Made by a program: the position numbers and the translations under genes. From Actinomycetales bacterium (lineage in GTDB: Bacteria > Actinomycetota > Actinomycetes > Actinomycetales > Microbacteriaceae), in assembly GCA_015655415.1 (NCBI GenBank), contig JAATFB010000057.1, positions 1 to 32,411 on the forward strand: 32,411 nucleotides of DNA. Reading direction: 5' to 3'. The number at the start of each line of letters is the position of its first letter. Positions within the stretch are counted from its first letter, which is position 1. This document shows, piece by piece, positions 8,235 to 16,018 of this stretch. Below the pieces are notes generated by a model. That model had not been told where the DNA came from. It made no database searches and saw only the letters and a list, made by a program, of their open reading frames with translations.

Positions 8235-9788
8235 TCAGCTGTCGTGCCAGCGAACGGATGCTTGGTGGGGTTCGGCGCTGTTGTCATAGCTGGCAACGGG
8301 AAGAGCGGCGTGGACGAGCCACCCATCAGGGCTCGGCCCGGCCTGCGCGTGTCCTCCGAGTTCGTCAGCGCGGGCACGGATCGAGGCGAGTCCCATGCCT
8401 TCGACGAAGCCGGTCGCTGTGGTTGCGTCGTTGCGAACAGAAACGTGGAGGGCGCCCTCGCTGACCAGGACGGACACCGTGGCGGTGGCGCCGGGTGCGT
8501 GGCGGTCCACGTTGGTCAGTGACTCGCTGATGATCCGATAACACGCCAGCTCGATCGCGGGTGAGAGGCGAGGTGGATCGAGCGGGAGTTCGAGGACAGC
8601 TCGGGACCGGTTCGCGCGTGCCGCGATGGCTCCCCAGAGGCCGCGCTGTTCGAGTTCGAGGGGCCAGAGCCGATACACGACACGCCGCAACTCCGCGACC
8701 GCCTCGCGAAGGTCAGAGCGGGCGGCATCGAGGTGCTCGCGGGCGGCGGGAAGTTCGGTGTCGGTTTCGAGCAGGTTGCGGGTGGCGTCGGCCCGCATGA
8801 GTGCGCCGGTCAGCGCGGGTCCGATGCCGTCGTGGAGTTCGCGGTGCAGTGTCTGCTGTTCACGTTCGCGAACGTCGGCAACCGCGGCGCGTGCGCTACG
8901 AAGCTCGGCCAGCAACGCGGTCTCCCGGATCAGGAACGACAGCGGCACCGCGATGAGGTTCAAGGCTGCGCGATCGTCGCGGTGGAGGCGCCGCTCGCCC
9001 GGCCTGAGCGTCACACGAAGGCTCACGGTGCTCTCAGAACTCAACGGCACCTCGACGACCGTGGAGCCGAGCGCGCCTCGCGTGGCAGACGCCGCGAGGG
9101 CGAGGTCGCCGTCCCACACCTGGATACGGGGCAGCCGGAGCGCGCGGGCGGCGTCCTCGACCGCTGCAGTGATCGCGTCCGTCTCCCGCCCGGTGTGCTG
9201 TGCTATCTGCACGGTCGTGACCGCCGGATCGACGCGCCCGCCATAGAGCGCCCGACCGATAGTGCGTCGCAGAAGCGACAGGACGGGTTGGAACAGAAGG
9301 GCGACGGCGATCGCGGCCGTGGTCTGCACCAGGCGATCCGCCGCCGGCGGCACCGCAGCCGTGGCGAGAGCGACGCCGCCCGCGTACAGTGCCACGATCA
9401 CGATCACCGCGGCGACCTGCAGGAGCATCGCGGACACGTCGAACACGATCATCGCGAAGATGGCGACCTCCATGAGGGAGCCGATGGACGCCAGGGCCAC
9501 ACCACCGGGCGGCACAAGATCCCGTGGTGCGAAGAACGCCGGCAGAGCGGTGAGGATGCTTGCCAGCTGTGCGACCGCGATCGTGATGCTGGCAACCTTC
9601 CCGCCGCGCCACGCGGGGACGAAGAAGGCGATCGCGATAATCGCGATGCCCGCGCTGAGCACGAGGGCGACGATGGAGAGCGCCCCGATCCGACCCGTAT
9701 CGGGTTCCGGGGAGATGTCGAGGGCCGGGATGAGCGCGGACAGTGAGAGCACGGCAGCCAGCACCAGGCCGATCCTGCGCACAATCAT
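8235..9788 (-). CDS. NarL-type sensor histidine kinase (HisKA_3) with multi-helix membrane sensor
   Basis: Sensor kinase of 517 residues. About six or seven membrane helices fill residues 5-175; a linker with a GAF-like fold follows (about 190-290), then the dimerisation helix with the phospho-acceptor histidine near 319 (LHRELHDGIGPALTGALMRA) and the ATPase domain (N-box SESLTNVDRHAPGATATV, G-box GMGLASIRARADELGG). Residues 5-115 resemble the free-standing small membrane proteins encoded at 10610, 11064 and 12826, including RIGLVLAAVL, a WRG motif and LTALPAFFAP. It overlaps the response regulator by ATGA. The last 17 residues (YDNSAEPHQASVRWHDS) extend beyond the usual domain end, next to the IS3 scar, and may be run-on sequence. 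The signal is unknown. Confidence 0.93.
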   Translation of the reverse strand: MIVRRIGLVLAAVLSLSALIPALDISPEPDTGRIGALSIVALVLSAGIAIIAIAFFVPAWRGGKVASITIAVAQLASILTALPAFFAPRDLVPPGGVALASIGSLMEVAIFAMIVFDVSAMLLQVAAVIVIVALYAGGVALATAAVPPAADRLVQTTAAIAVALLFQPVLSLLRRTIGRALYGGRVDPAVTTVQIAQHTGRETDAITAAVEDAARALRLPRIQVWDGDLALAASATRGALGSTVVEVPLSSESTVSLRVTLRPGERRLHRDDRAALNLIAVPLSFLIRETALLAELRSARAAVADVREREQQTLHRELHDGIGPALTGALMRADATRNLLETDTELPAAREHLDAARSDLREAVAELRRVVYRLWPLELEQRGLWGAIAARANRSRAVLELPLDPPRLSPAIELACYRIISESLTNVDRHAPGATATVSVLVSEGALHVSVRNDATTATGFVEGMGLASIRARADELGGHAQAGPSPDGWLVHAALPVASYDNSAEPHQASVRWHDS

Positions 9789-10426
9789 GACCCGTGTCCT
9801 CGGTCGCGGGCGACCACGATCGCCTCGGCCCTGGTGGCGACGCCGAGCTTGACGAAGATCGCCGAGACGTGATTGCCGACCGTCTTGCCTGCGATGTTCA
9901 AGCGGGATGCGATCTCGTGGTTGGACACGCCCGCGGCGATCAGGCCCAACACCTCCTGCTCCCTCGGCGTCAGACCCGGGAACGGTGCTGCTTCCCTGGG
10001 CCGGCTCGCTCGTCCGAGCACCTGTCTGGCGACTTCGGGGGAAAGAATCGCCGCGCCCGCCGCGACGGAACGGACCGCCCGCTCAATCTCCTCTGGCTCC
10101 GCACCCTTCAACAGGTACCCGCGAGCCCCCGCGGCCAGAGCATCCGATACGAGCTCGTCCTCATCGAACATCGTCAGCACCAGCACCGCGGTCTCCGGCG
10201 CGTCCGCGGCGATTCGGAGAGCAGCCTGGACCCCATCCATCCGCGGCATCCGCAGATCCAGGATGGCTATATCGGGCCGCGTCAGCATCGCCTCCCGCAC
10301 GGCCTGCACCCCATCTGCGGCCTCAGCGACGACCTCGACCCCGTCCAGGGTGCCCAGCAGCGCGATCAGCCCACCGCGCACTATCGGATGATCATCGGCG
10401 ACAAGCACTCTGATCGTGGCAGTCAT
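9785..10426 (-). CDS. NarL/LuxR-type response regulator (system 1)
   Basis: Response regulator of 213 residues. The receiver domain has acidic-pocket aspartates at 11-12 (RVLVADDHPIVRGG), the phosphorylated aspartate near 57 (AILDLRMPRMDG), and the conserved T and K (VLVLTMFDEDE; ARGYLLKGAEPEE). The LuxR-type DNA-binding domain covers the C-terminal 60 residues (LTPREQEVLGLIAAGVSNHE, IASRLNIAGKTVGNHVSAIF). The ATG at 10426 is preceded by GGGAGG; an upstream in-frame start would add 11 unrelated residues. It is the first gene of the operon with kinase 1 and is divergent from the small membrane protein genes at 10610 and 11064, its most likely targets. Confidence 0.95.
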   Translation of the reverse strand: MTATIRVLVADDHPIVRGGLIALLGTLDGVEVVAEAADGVQAVREAMLTRPDIAILDLRMPRMDGVQAALRIAADAPETAVLVLTMFDEDELVSDALAAGARGYLLKGAEPEEIERAVRSVAAGAAILSPEVARQVLGRASRPREAAPFPGLTPREQEVLGLIAAGVSNHEIASRLNIAGKTVGNHVSAIFVKLGVATRAEAIVVARDRGHGS

Positions 10427-10459
10427 GACGTCATCCTCCCGCGAACACCCGCCGTCCAA

Positions 10460-10498
10460 GTAGGGGCCAGTCCCTACGCGACCCGGGCAAAATGCCCG
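10460..10498. promoter_or_regulatory. Two inverted repeats in the divergent promoter of system 1
   Basis: GTAGGG-N6-CCCTAC (10460-10477) and CGGGCA-AAA-TGCCCG (10484-10498) lie side by side between the response regulator and the small membrane protein operon. NarL-type regulators bind short inverted repeats, and the first dyad has the length expected for a dimer site. Both are visible in the sequence; which protein binds is inference. Confidence 0.5.
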
Positions 10499-10609
10499 AC
10501 TTTCTCCCGGCGATCCAAGGCTGACGCCTCATGCCCGTCCACGATCGTCAGATCAGGATCGATTCACCGCGTCAGGCGGCACTGGAAGACTCGGCCTCGA
10601 AGGAGCACT

Positions 10610-11029
10610 ATGTCCGTCGCAACAGATCTCACCTCCACGTCAACGCTCCCCCGACGGCGTCCACTGTCGCTGCGCGTCGGTTTGTTCCTCTGCCTGTTCC
10701 TCCCCGTGATCGCCACTCTTCCGGCCGTGCTCGACTTCGGACTGAACAGGACAGGGTGGGATGTCGTCGTCATCATCACCGCCGCCCTCACTTCCGGCAT
10801 GACCATCGCCACCGTCGCGCTCATCCCCTTCGCCTGGAGCGGCCGCCCTGCACCGACTTACGTCGTCGTCGTGATCCAACTCGCGTCGGTTCTGCTCGCC
10901 CTGCCCGCGTTCGTCGTCGCGTTCGCGGACGGACTGCCGGTGCTCGTACCGGTCATCGCAGCGGTCGGCATCCTGCTCAACCTGCTCGCCGCGTTCCTCG
11001 TGATCCGCGGCCAACAGTCCCTCCGTTGA
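10610..11029 (+). CDS. Small four-helix membrane protein, module shared with kinase 1
   Basis: Integral membrane protein of 139 residues, no known domain. Four hydrophobic helices follow a short basic N-terminus (TLPRRRPLSLRVGLFLCLFL). Landmarks shared with its neighbour at 11064 and with the N-terminus of kinase 1 are R-V/I-G-L at the first helix, LPAVLDFG, GWDVVVI, a tryptophan-glycine loop (AWSGRPAP) and ASVLLALPAFV. The ATG at 10610 has AAGGAG just upstream, while the longer open frame back to 9794 overlaps the response regulator. It is the first gene of a likely three-gene operon with its paralogue and the glycosyltransferase, opposite the two-component genes. It may be a target or an accessory sensor. 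Confidence 0.82.
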   Translation: MSVATDLTSTSTLPRRRPLSLRVGLFLCLFLPVIATLPAVLDFGLNRTGWDVVVIITAALTSGMTIATVALIPFAWSGRPAPTYVVVVIQLASVLLALPAFVVAFADGLPVLVPVIAAVGILLNLLAAFLVIRGQQSLR

Positions 11030-11063
11030 TCCCGCGCATCCCTCAAGAGACAAGGACCCCGTC

Positions 11064-11465
11064 ATGACCGTCAGCAGATCCACGCAATCGACGTACCGCC
11101 CGATCCCACTCCGCATCGGACTCATCCTGGCCGCCGTGCTCACGGTCGGTGGAGCGTTGCCCGCCGTCCTGGACATCGGTTTCGACGGCAGCGGGTGGGA
11201 CATCGTCGTCGTCCTCGTCGCTGTGGCCTCCCCGATCATCGCCCTCGCAACCCTGGTCCTCGTGCCACTGAGCTGGAATGGACGCCGGGGAACCTCGATC
11301 GGCATCATCGCATTGGAGATCGCCGCGATCCTTCCCGCACTCCCGCCGTTCTTCCACGCCCCGGGAGAGCTCCCCGCCGCCGCACCGATCTCAGCGGCAA
11401 TAGGCATCACCCTGAATCTCCTAACCGTCGGACTCATCGCCGCTGGGATGCGGCGAACCGGCTAG
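11064..11465 (+). CDS. Small four-helix membrane protein, tandem paralogue
   Basis: Membrane protein of 133 residues, a clear tandem paralogue of the preceding gene: PLRIGLILAAVLTVGGALPA, LDIGFDGSGWDIVVVLVAV, SWNGRRG and AAILPALPPFFHAPGELP line up with the neighbour and, even better, with kinase 1 residues 5-115. Four helices are predicted, with the conserved WxGR loop between helices 2 and 3. It starts 34 bases after the neighbour; a purine-rich AAGAGACAAGGA precedes the ATG. No function is known to me. Its position opposite the response regulator suggests it is induced by system 1 and perhaps modulates the kinase through the shared module; this is inference. Confidence 0.82.
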   Translation: MTVSRSTQSTYRPIPLRIGLILAAVLTVGGALPAVLDIGFDGSGWDIVVVLVAVASPIIALATLVLVPLSWNGRRGTSIGIIALEIAAILPALPPFFHAPGELPAAAPISAAIGITLNLLTVGLIAAGMRRTG

Positions 11466-11511
11466 GGATAGCACGGATGCACGTGAACGTCTGATCCGTC
11501 ACGCTGGGATC

Positions 11512-12924
11512 ATGGGGCGCTTCCTCCTCACCGCGATGCCATTCACCGGGCACGTCACTCCGGTGGCCGCCGTGGCGCGCCAACTCGTCGACCGGGGACA
11601 CGACGTGAGGTTTTACACCGGAACCCGGTTCCGCGCCCTCGTGGAGACGGCCGGTGCGACGTTCGTGCCGTGGCAGATCGCACCGGACTTCGACGAGAAC
11701 GACCTGCCTGCCACATTCCCTCGACTGGTGGGGAAGAAGGGCATGCGGCAGCTTCTCATCAACATGGTCGACTGCTTCATCGCAACCGCCCCTGCGCAGG
11801 TCTCCGACCTCGCGAACGAGTGGGAGCGTGCGCCGTGGAACGCCCTGGTCGCGGACGAGACCTCCGTCGGTGCGGTGCTGTTCAGCGAGCACAGGCAGAC
11901 GCCATGGGCGACCCTGTCGGTGCTCCCACTCAGCATCCCGGGCACCGCCGGGCCGCCGAGCGGCATGGGGGTCATTCCGGGCACCAACCCGGTCACGAGA
12001 GCCCGGGATGCCACACTTCGCGCCCTCGTGCGCCTGGTCGCACAGCCCATCCGCGCGGCTATTGGCGACGCTCGCCGTTCGATCGGCCTGCCGGGCACAC
12101 GGATGTCGATGGAGAAAGCAGTGTTCTCACGAACGTTGATCGTCGCATCCGGCTCACCGTTGCTCGACTTCGAACGGCCGGATCGCCCCTCGCACCTGCA
12201 CTTCGTCGGCGAGTTGGGTTCACCCACTGAGACGATACCCGCCGAGGCCGAGTTGCCCGCGTGGTGGGCAGACCTCATGGGGCGCACGGTCGTGCTCGTC
12301 TCGCAGGGAACGCAAAACATCGATCCCGAGGATCTCATCCGTCCCGCCCTCGACGCGCTGGCCGACCGAGACGTCCTCGTCGTGGCGACCACCGGCATCC
12401 CCGGTGTCGACACCCTACCGTTCGCCGTCCCCCCAAACGCGCGGGTGATAGGTTTCGTTCCGTTCGCGGCACTGCTGCCGCTAGTTTCGCTCATGATCAC
12501 GAACGGAGGCTGGGGCGGCACCCTCGCTGCGTTGAGCCGTGGTGTCCCACTCGTGATCGGCGGCGGCGATCTCGACAAGCCGGAGGTCGCAGCGCGCGTC
12601 GCCTGGTCGGGTGCCGGCGTGAACCTGCGCACGGGGACCCCGACGGCTGGAGCGATAGCCAGGGCCGTCGACGGCGTGCTGGCCGGCCCGACGGTGCGCG
12701 CCGCAGCGGGCAGGGTTGGCGCTCAGCTGGGATCCCTGGGCGGTGCATCCCGTGCGTCCGAGTTGCTGGAGGGAATGCTCGAGCCGGCCGAGAGGGGTCA
12801 CTCCTCTCGGCCGGCTCGATCAGGCTCAGTTCGAGAGGCGCCGTCTGGCGAGCCCGACGAACAGCAGCACGATCGCGACGACGGCGAGCGCGAGGACCGC
12901 GACGGACATCGGGACAGCCCCTGA
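11512..12924 (+). CDS. Glycosyltransferase, GT1/MGT (macrolide/UDP-glucuronosyltransferase-like) family
   Basis: GT-B fold enzyme that would move a nucleotide-activated sugar to a small acceptor. The N-terminal acceptor domain begins GRFLLTAMPFTGHVTPVAAV with the family's GHVxP motif and catalytic-type histidine; the donor-binding domain carries VVLVSQGTQNIDPEDLI and the signature ITNGGWGGTLAALSRGVPLV followed by GGGDLDKPEVAARV. The usual His of HGGxGT is Asn, as in a subset of the family. The homologous part ends near residue 423 (LLEGML); the frame then runs 47 more residues through a strong hairpin and into the convergent gene before TGA at 12924, so the stated 3' end is doubtful. Antibiotic or natural-product glycosylation is plausible, not proven. 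Confidence 0.87.
   Translation: MGRFLLTAMPFTGHVTPVAAVARQLVDRGHDVRFYTGTRFRALVETAGATFVPWQIAPDFDENDLPATFPRLVGKKGMRQLLINMVDCFIATAPAQVSDLANEWERAPWNALVADETSVGAVLFSEHRQTPWATLSVLPLSIPGTAGPPSGMGVIPGTNPVTRARDATLRALVRLVAQPIRAAIGDARRSIGLPGTRMSMEKAVFSRTLIVASGSPLLDFERPDRPSHLHFVGELGSPTETIPAEAELPAWWADLMGRTVVLVSQGTQNIDPEDLIRPALDALADRDVLVVATTGIPGVDTLPFAVPPNARVIGFVPFAALLPLVSLMITNGGWGGTLAALSRGVPLVIGGGDLDKPEVAARVAWSGAGVNLRTGTPTAGAIARAVDGVLAGPTVRAAAGRVGAQLGSLGGASRASELLEGMLEPAERGHSSRPARSGSVREAPSGEPDEQQHDRDDGEREDRDGHRDSP
12779..12819. terminator. Strong bidirectional hairpin between convergent genes, inside the glycosyltransferase frame
   Basis: A perfect 17-bp stem, TCGAGCCGGCCGAGAGG (12779-12795) with its complement at 12803-12819, encloses a 7-base loop. 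It ends seven bases from the stop of the convergent small membrane protein gene, the expected position for a shared terminator. It lies before the stop codon of the glycosyltransferase frame, which is unusual. Confidence 0.8.
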
Positions 12925-13209
12925 GGGCGCCTCGGGAAGCAGAAGAAGCGGAAGGATCGAGAGCGCGGAGAGCGCACGTGAGATCGCGGCGACCCATGCG
13001 CCCCATCGGGCCCCACGCCACGCCCAGACCGCTCCAACGACAGTGGCGGTCGCGAGAAGGGTGGTGATGACATTCACCGCGACCGGCGCGTTCGGCAGGC
13101 CGACCGCGATCATGCCGGCCACGTCGAGCGCGGTCGCGATGAGGGCGAGGAGAACGCCGATCCGTAGTGCACGTGGTGCGCGCGGCGTGGTGACAGTTGT
13201 AGCGACCAT
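12826..13209 (-). CDS. Small four-helix membrane protein linked to system 2
   Basis: Membrane protein of 127 residues with four hydrophobic helices, beginning MVATTVTTPRAPRALRIGVL. The RIG at the first helix, the AWRGARWG loop between helices 2 and 3 and ALSILPLLLLPEAP match the landmark positions of the proteins at 10610 and 11064 and of kinase 1, though overall identity is lower. It ends ARRRLSN. The ATG at 13209 has GGAAGGA upstream; the longer open frame overlaps the response regulator out of frame. It follows the response regulator of system 2 after 116 bases on the same strand, so either cotranscribed or a target. No function is known. Confidence 0.82.
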   Translation of the reverse strand: MVATTVTTPRAPRALRIGVLLALIATALDVAGMIAVGLPNAPVAVNVITTLLATATVVGAVWAWRGARWGAWVAAISRALSALSILPLLLLPEAPSGAVPMSVAVLALAVVAIVLLFVGLARRRLSN

Positions 13210-13325
13210 GAGGGTGTCCTTCCGTGTGCTACCCGGGTCCATCCGGGGCTTCCTCCAGCCTGCGGTCGGGGTGCGCCCGGGCAGCACCGTGTGAACTCCG
13301 GACGCGGGTGCGTGCTGGCACGGGT

Positions 13326-13967
13326 TCAGGAGATCCGCGCGTCCAGGTAGGCGAGGATGGCCCGCACTCGCCGATTCTCGTCGGGCGAGTCGCTCAGTCG
13401 GAGCTTGGCGAAGATGCCGCCGGTGTGCGTCTCGATCGTGCGCTCCGACAGGAACAGTCGGGCCGCGATCGCCTGGTTGGACCATCCCTCGGCCATGAGG
13501 GCGAGCACCTCGAGTTCGCGCGGTGTGAGTGCGTCGAGGACCGAGCCGGCGCGAGCGGCACCAAGCAGCCGGGTCACGATCTCCGGGTCCAGAGCCGTCC
13601 CGCCGGACGCGACCCGGTCGAGCGCTACGAGGAACTCGTCGACGTCGAGCACACGATCCTTGAGCAGGTAGCCGATCGCGCCGGCCGCGACGAGTTCGAC
13701 CGTCTGCCGTGTCTCGATGTGCTGCGAGAGCAGCATCACCGGCGTCGGAGGGTCCCAGGCGCGGATCTCCAGCGCGGCGGCGATGCCCTCGTTCTCGGAC
13801 GGCATCCGGATGTCGAGCACCGCGACATCCGGGCGGTGGGCGCGCACCTGCGCGACCGCGGCCGCACCGGTCGAGGCGCGTCCGACGATCTGGTGTCCCG
13901 CCGTCTCCAGCAGCGCGGCGATGCCTTCCCGGAACAGGGCCGAGTCCTCCCCGATCACAACGCGCAT
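13326..13967 (-). CDS. NarL/LuxR-type response regulator (system 2)
   Basis: Response regulator of 213 residues. The receiver domain shows the acidic pocket (RVVIGEDSALFREGI), the phospho-acceptor aspartate near 52 (VAVLDIRMPSENEG) and the conserved lysine in IGYLLKDRVLDVDEF. The C-terminal LuxR-type helix-turn-helix reads LTPRELEVLALMAEGWSNQA and IAARLFLSERTIETHTGGIF. The EN insertion after the active-site loop (MPSENEG) is typical of the group paired with kinases of the type encoded upstream. It overlaps the 3' end of the kinase gene by 13 bases, so the pair is translationally coupled. Targets probably include the small membrane protein gene downstream and the divergent membrane protein at 16019. 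Confidence 0.95.
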   Translation of the reverse strand: MRVVIGEDSALFREGIAALLETAGHQIVGRASTGAAAVAQVRAHRPDVAVLDIRMPSENEGIAAALEIRAWDPPTPVMLLSQHIETRQTVELVAAGAIGYLLKDRVLDVDEFLVALDRVASGGTALDPEIVTRLLGAARAGSVLDALTPRELEVLALMAEGWSNQAIAARLFLSERTIETHTGGIFAKLRLSDSPDENRRVRAILAYLDARIS

Positions 13968-15676
13968 GGCAGCATCGCCTCCACCGTCGTGCCCGTGCCT
14001 GGTCGAGAGTCGATGGCGAGTTCTCCGCCCAGGGCGGCGACACGGTCGGCGAGCCCCGTCAACCCGCCGGTGGGCGTGAGCGATGCCCCGCCTCTACCGT
14101 CATCGTCGACGCGGAGCCGAAGAGTGCCGTCATGTTCCGACGCCGTGATGCGGATGCGGGAGGCCCCGGAGTGACGCAGGGCGTTCGCAAGCGCCTCGCT
14201 CGCCACGTAATAGGCCGTGGTCGCCACCGCGTCGGACAGGTCGGAGGCGTGCACGTCGAGCTCCACCACCTCGGGCGCCAGCCGCGTGAGATCCGTGAGG
14301 GCCGCTCCCAGCCCGTCGTCGAGCGCGCTCGGCCGAACCCCGTGCGCGATCCGACGCAATTCCGCGACCGCCGTGCCCAGCTCGGCCACGGCGGCGTCCA
14401 GCGCGGCGTCCACGCTGGCATCCGTGCGGGGGGTGCGCTGCAGCACCCGCAGGCGCATACCGAGGGCGACCAGGCGCTGCTGGGCCCCGTCGTGCAGGTC
14501 GCGCTCCAGCCGTCGGCGCTCCTCGTAGCCGGCCCGCAGCAGCCGCTCCCGGGATGCTTCGACCTCCGAGCGGGCTTCCGCGATCGCGGCGTCGGTGCGT
14601 ATCGCCTCGATCAGCGGGCCTGCCGCGCGGACCACCGCCGCTGCCGGCCGCTTGACTCGGCCGGGCGACGGGATGATGGCACCGATCTCTTCGCCGCGCA
14701 GCTGAACGAACGCGGTCGCGGCGGTCGGGGTTGCCGCGCGGCCGTCGAGCAGCCTCAGGCGATGTCCGCCGACATCCCGGCAGGCGACGGTCAGGCCCGG
14801 ATCGCGGAGGGCCCGGCGCAGCGCGTCCTCGACCGCATCCGGGGAGGCCGCTCCCTGCTCGATCCGATCCGACAGCTGGCGCAGGGCGGCGACCGCCCTG
14901 CCCCGCTCCGGGTAGAGCATCCGGTCCAGGGTGCGCTGCAGCAGAGGGAACAGGACGGCGGCAGCGGCGGTGAGCGTGGCGAGCACCGTGATCTCGGCCA
15001 CCGCCGACCACTGCACCAGCGTGACCCCGACGGCCGCGCAGACGGCCGAGAGCACGCCGAGGATTCCGACGGCGAGCAGGGTGGCCGTGGCCGTTGCGAC
15101 CGTCGCCCGGTCGATGTCGAATAGTCCGGGTCTCACGATGGCGATCGCCACACCCGTGGGTACGGCGAGGTACATCAGCACCAGCCCGAAGGCGACGAGG
15201 TCGGCCGTGCCGGTCAGAAGGTAGCTCGTCCAGCACAGCAGCAGGGTCAGCGGTAGCGAGATGCCCGCGAGGAAGATCCACCGAAGACGTGTGCGGTCGC
15301 TCTCCTCGGCCCGGCGGAAACGCAGGATCGGCGCGCTCGCGCACGCCACCAGGAGCCCGAAGAACCCGACCAACAGCACGAGTGCCGGGATGGTCGTGGC
15401 ATCCGTCGTCGAAGGCACCGCCCACTGCAGCGCGCACAGAAGGTTGAAGACGACCACGACCGCGACCGTCGTCCACCCGACGGCGCTCCAGCGCCGGGAT
15501 GCGGCGCGCCCGTCGGGCACAAGCAGCAGGATGAGGGCGAACGATAGGTAGAGGAGCATCCAGGAGCCGGCGAATGGCCCCAGCGCGCTGCCCCGAACGA
15601 GATTCGTGGCGACCATGCAGAAGCCCGCAAGCGCAAGCAGCGGGCCGACGGCGTTGCGCGGCGCGGCGCGGGCCAC
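13955..15676 (-). CDS. NarL-type sensor histidine kinase (system 2), N-terminus cut by an in-frame stop
   Basis: Sensor kinase of 573 residues from the GTG at 15676. It has about eight membrane helices up to residue 240, a linker, then the phospho-acceptor histidine near 395 (RRRLERDLHDGAQQRLVALG), an N-box (ASEALANALRHSGASRIRI) and G-boxes (VDDDGRGGASL; GLTGLADRVAALGGELAID). Upstream in the same frame coding character continues (LWLFAPHLANPPAQSALALA) to a TGA at 15770-15772, and beyond it to an ATG at 15844. The ancestral kinase therefore had about 629 residues. Translation may restart at 15676 or another internal codon, leaving a kinase without its first one or two helices. Otherwise the domains look intact. 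Confidence 0.88.
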   Translation of the reverse strand: MARAAPRNAVGPLLALAGFCMVATNLVRGSALGPFAGSWMLLYLSFALILLLVPDGRAASRRWSAVGWTTVAVVVVFNLLCALQWAVPSTTDATTIPALVLLVGFFGLLVACASAPILRFRRAEESDRTRLRWIFLAGISLPLTLLLCWTSYLLTGTADLVAFGLVLMYLAVPTGVAIAIVRPGLFDIDRATVATATATLLAVGILGVLSAVCAAVGVTLVQWSAVAEITVLATLTAAAAVLFPLLQRTLDRMLYPERGRAVAALRQLSDRIEQGAASPDAVEDALRRALRDPGLTVACRDVGGHRLRLLDGRAATPTAATAFVQLRGEEIGAIIPSPGRVKRPAAAVVRAAGPLIEAIRTDAAIAEARSEVEASRERLLRAGYEERRRLERDLHDGAQQRLVALGMRLRVLQRTPRTDASVDAALDAAVAELGTAVAELRRIAHGVRPSALDDGLGAALTDLTRLAPEVVELDVHASDLSDAVATTAYYVASEALANALRHSGASRIRITASEHDGTLRLRVDDDGRGGASLTPTGGLTGLADRVAALGGELAIDSRPGTGTTVEAMLPCAL

Positions 15677-15844
15677 GAGCGTGCCGAGGCCGAGCGGCAG
15701 GAGCGCGATGGCGAGCGCCAGGGCCGACTGCGCCGGAGGGTTCGCCAGGTGCGGGGCGAACAGCCATAGTCAGGCGCAGAACAGCGCCGAGGCCGCCCAC
15801 GCGGCCAGCGCCGTGAGCATCGTCCACCGGCCCGGTCTTTCCAT
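15677..15844 (-). pseudogene. 5' part of kinase 2 gene with premature TGA
   Basis: From the ATG at 15844 the frame reads MERPGRWTMLTALAAWAASA, LFCA and then TGA (15770-15772), codon 25, before continuing in the same frame as LWLFAPHLAN into the kinase at 15676. The sequence on both sides forms hydrophobic helices in one frame, which supports a single mutated gene. TGG to TGA is the simplest change. It could be a true nonsense mutation or a sequencing error. Confidence 0.7.
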
Positions 15845-16018
15845 GAAAGAACTGTAGAGGAGCGGGCCTGCGGCGTCCTCAGTGTCAGCACGCGCTCCGA
15901 GACCGTGCGGACACCGGGAGCCAACCGGAGTTCGCCCCGATGGCGCGGCGGATTCGGCGCGGGAGAGTCGATCCCGAACCCGTCCTCGGCGCCCGTCGCC
16001 GCAACGAAAGGATCGACC

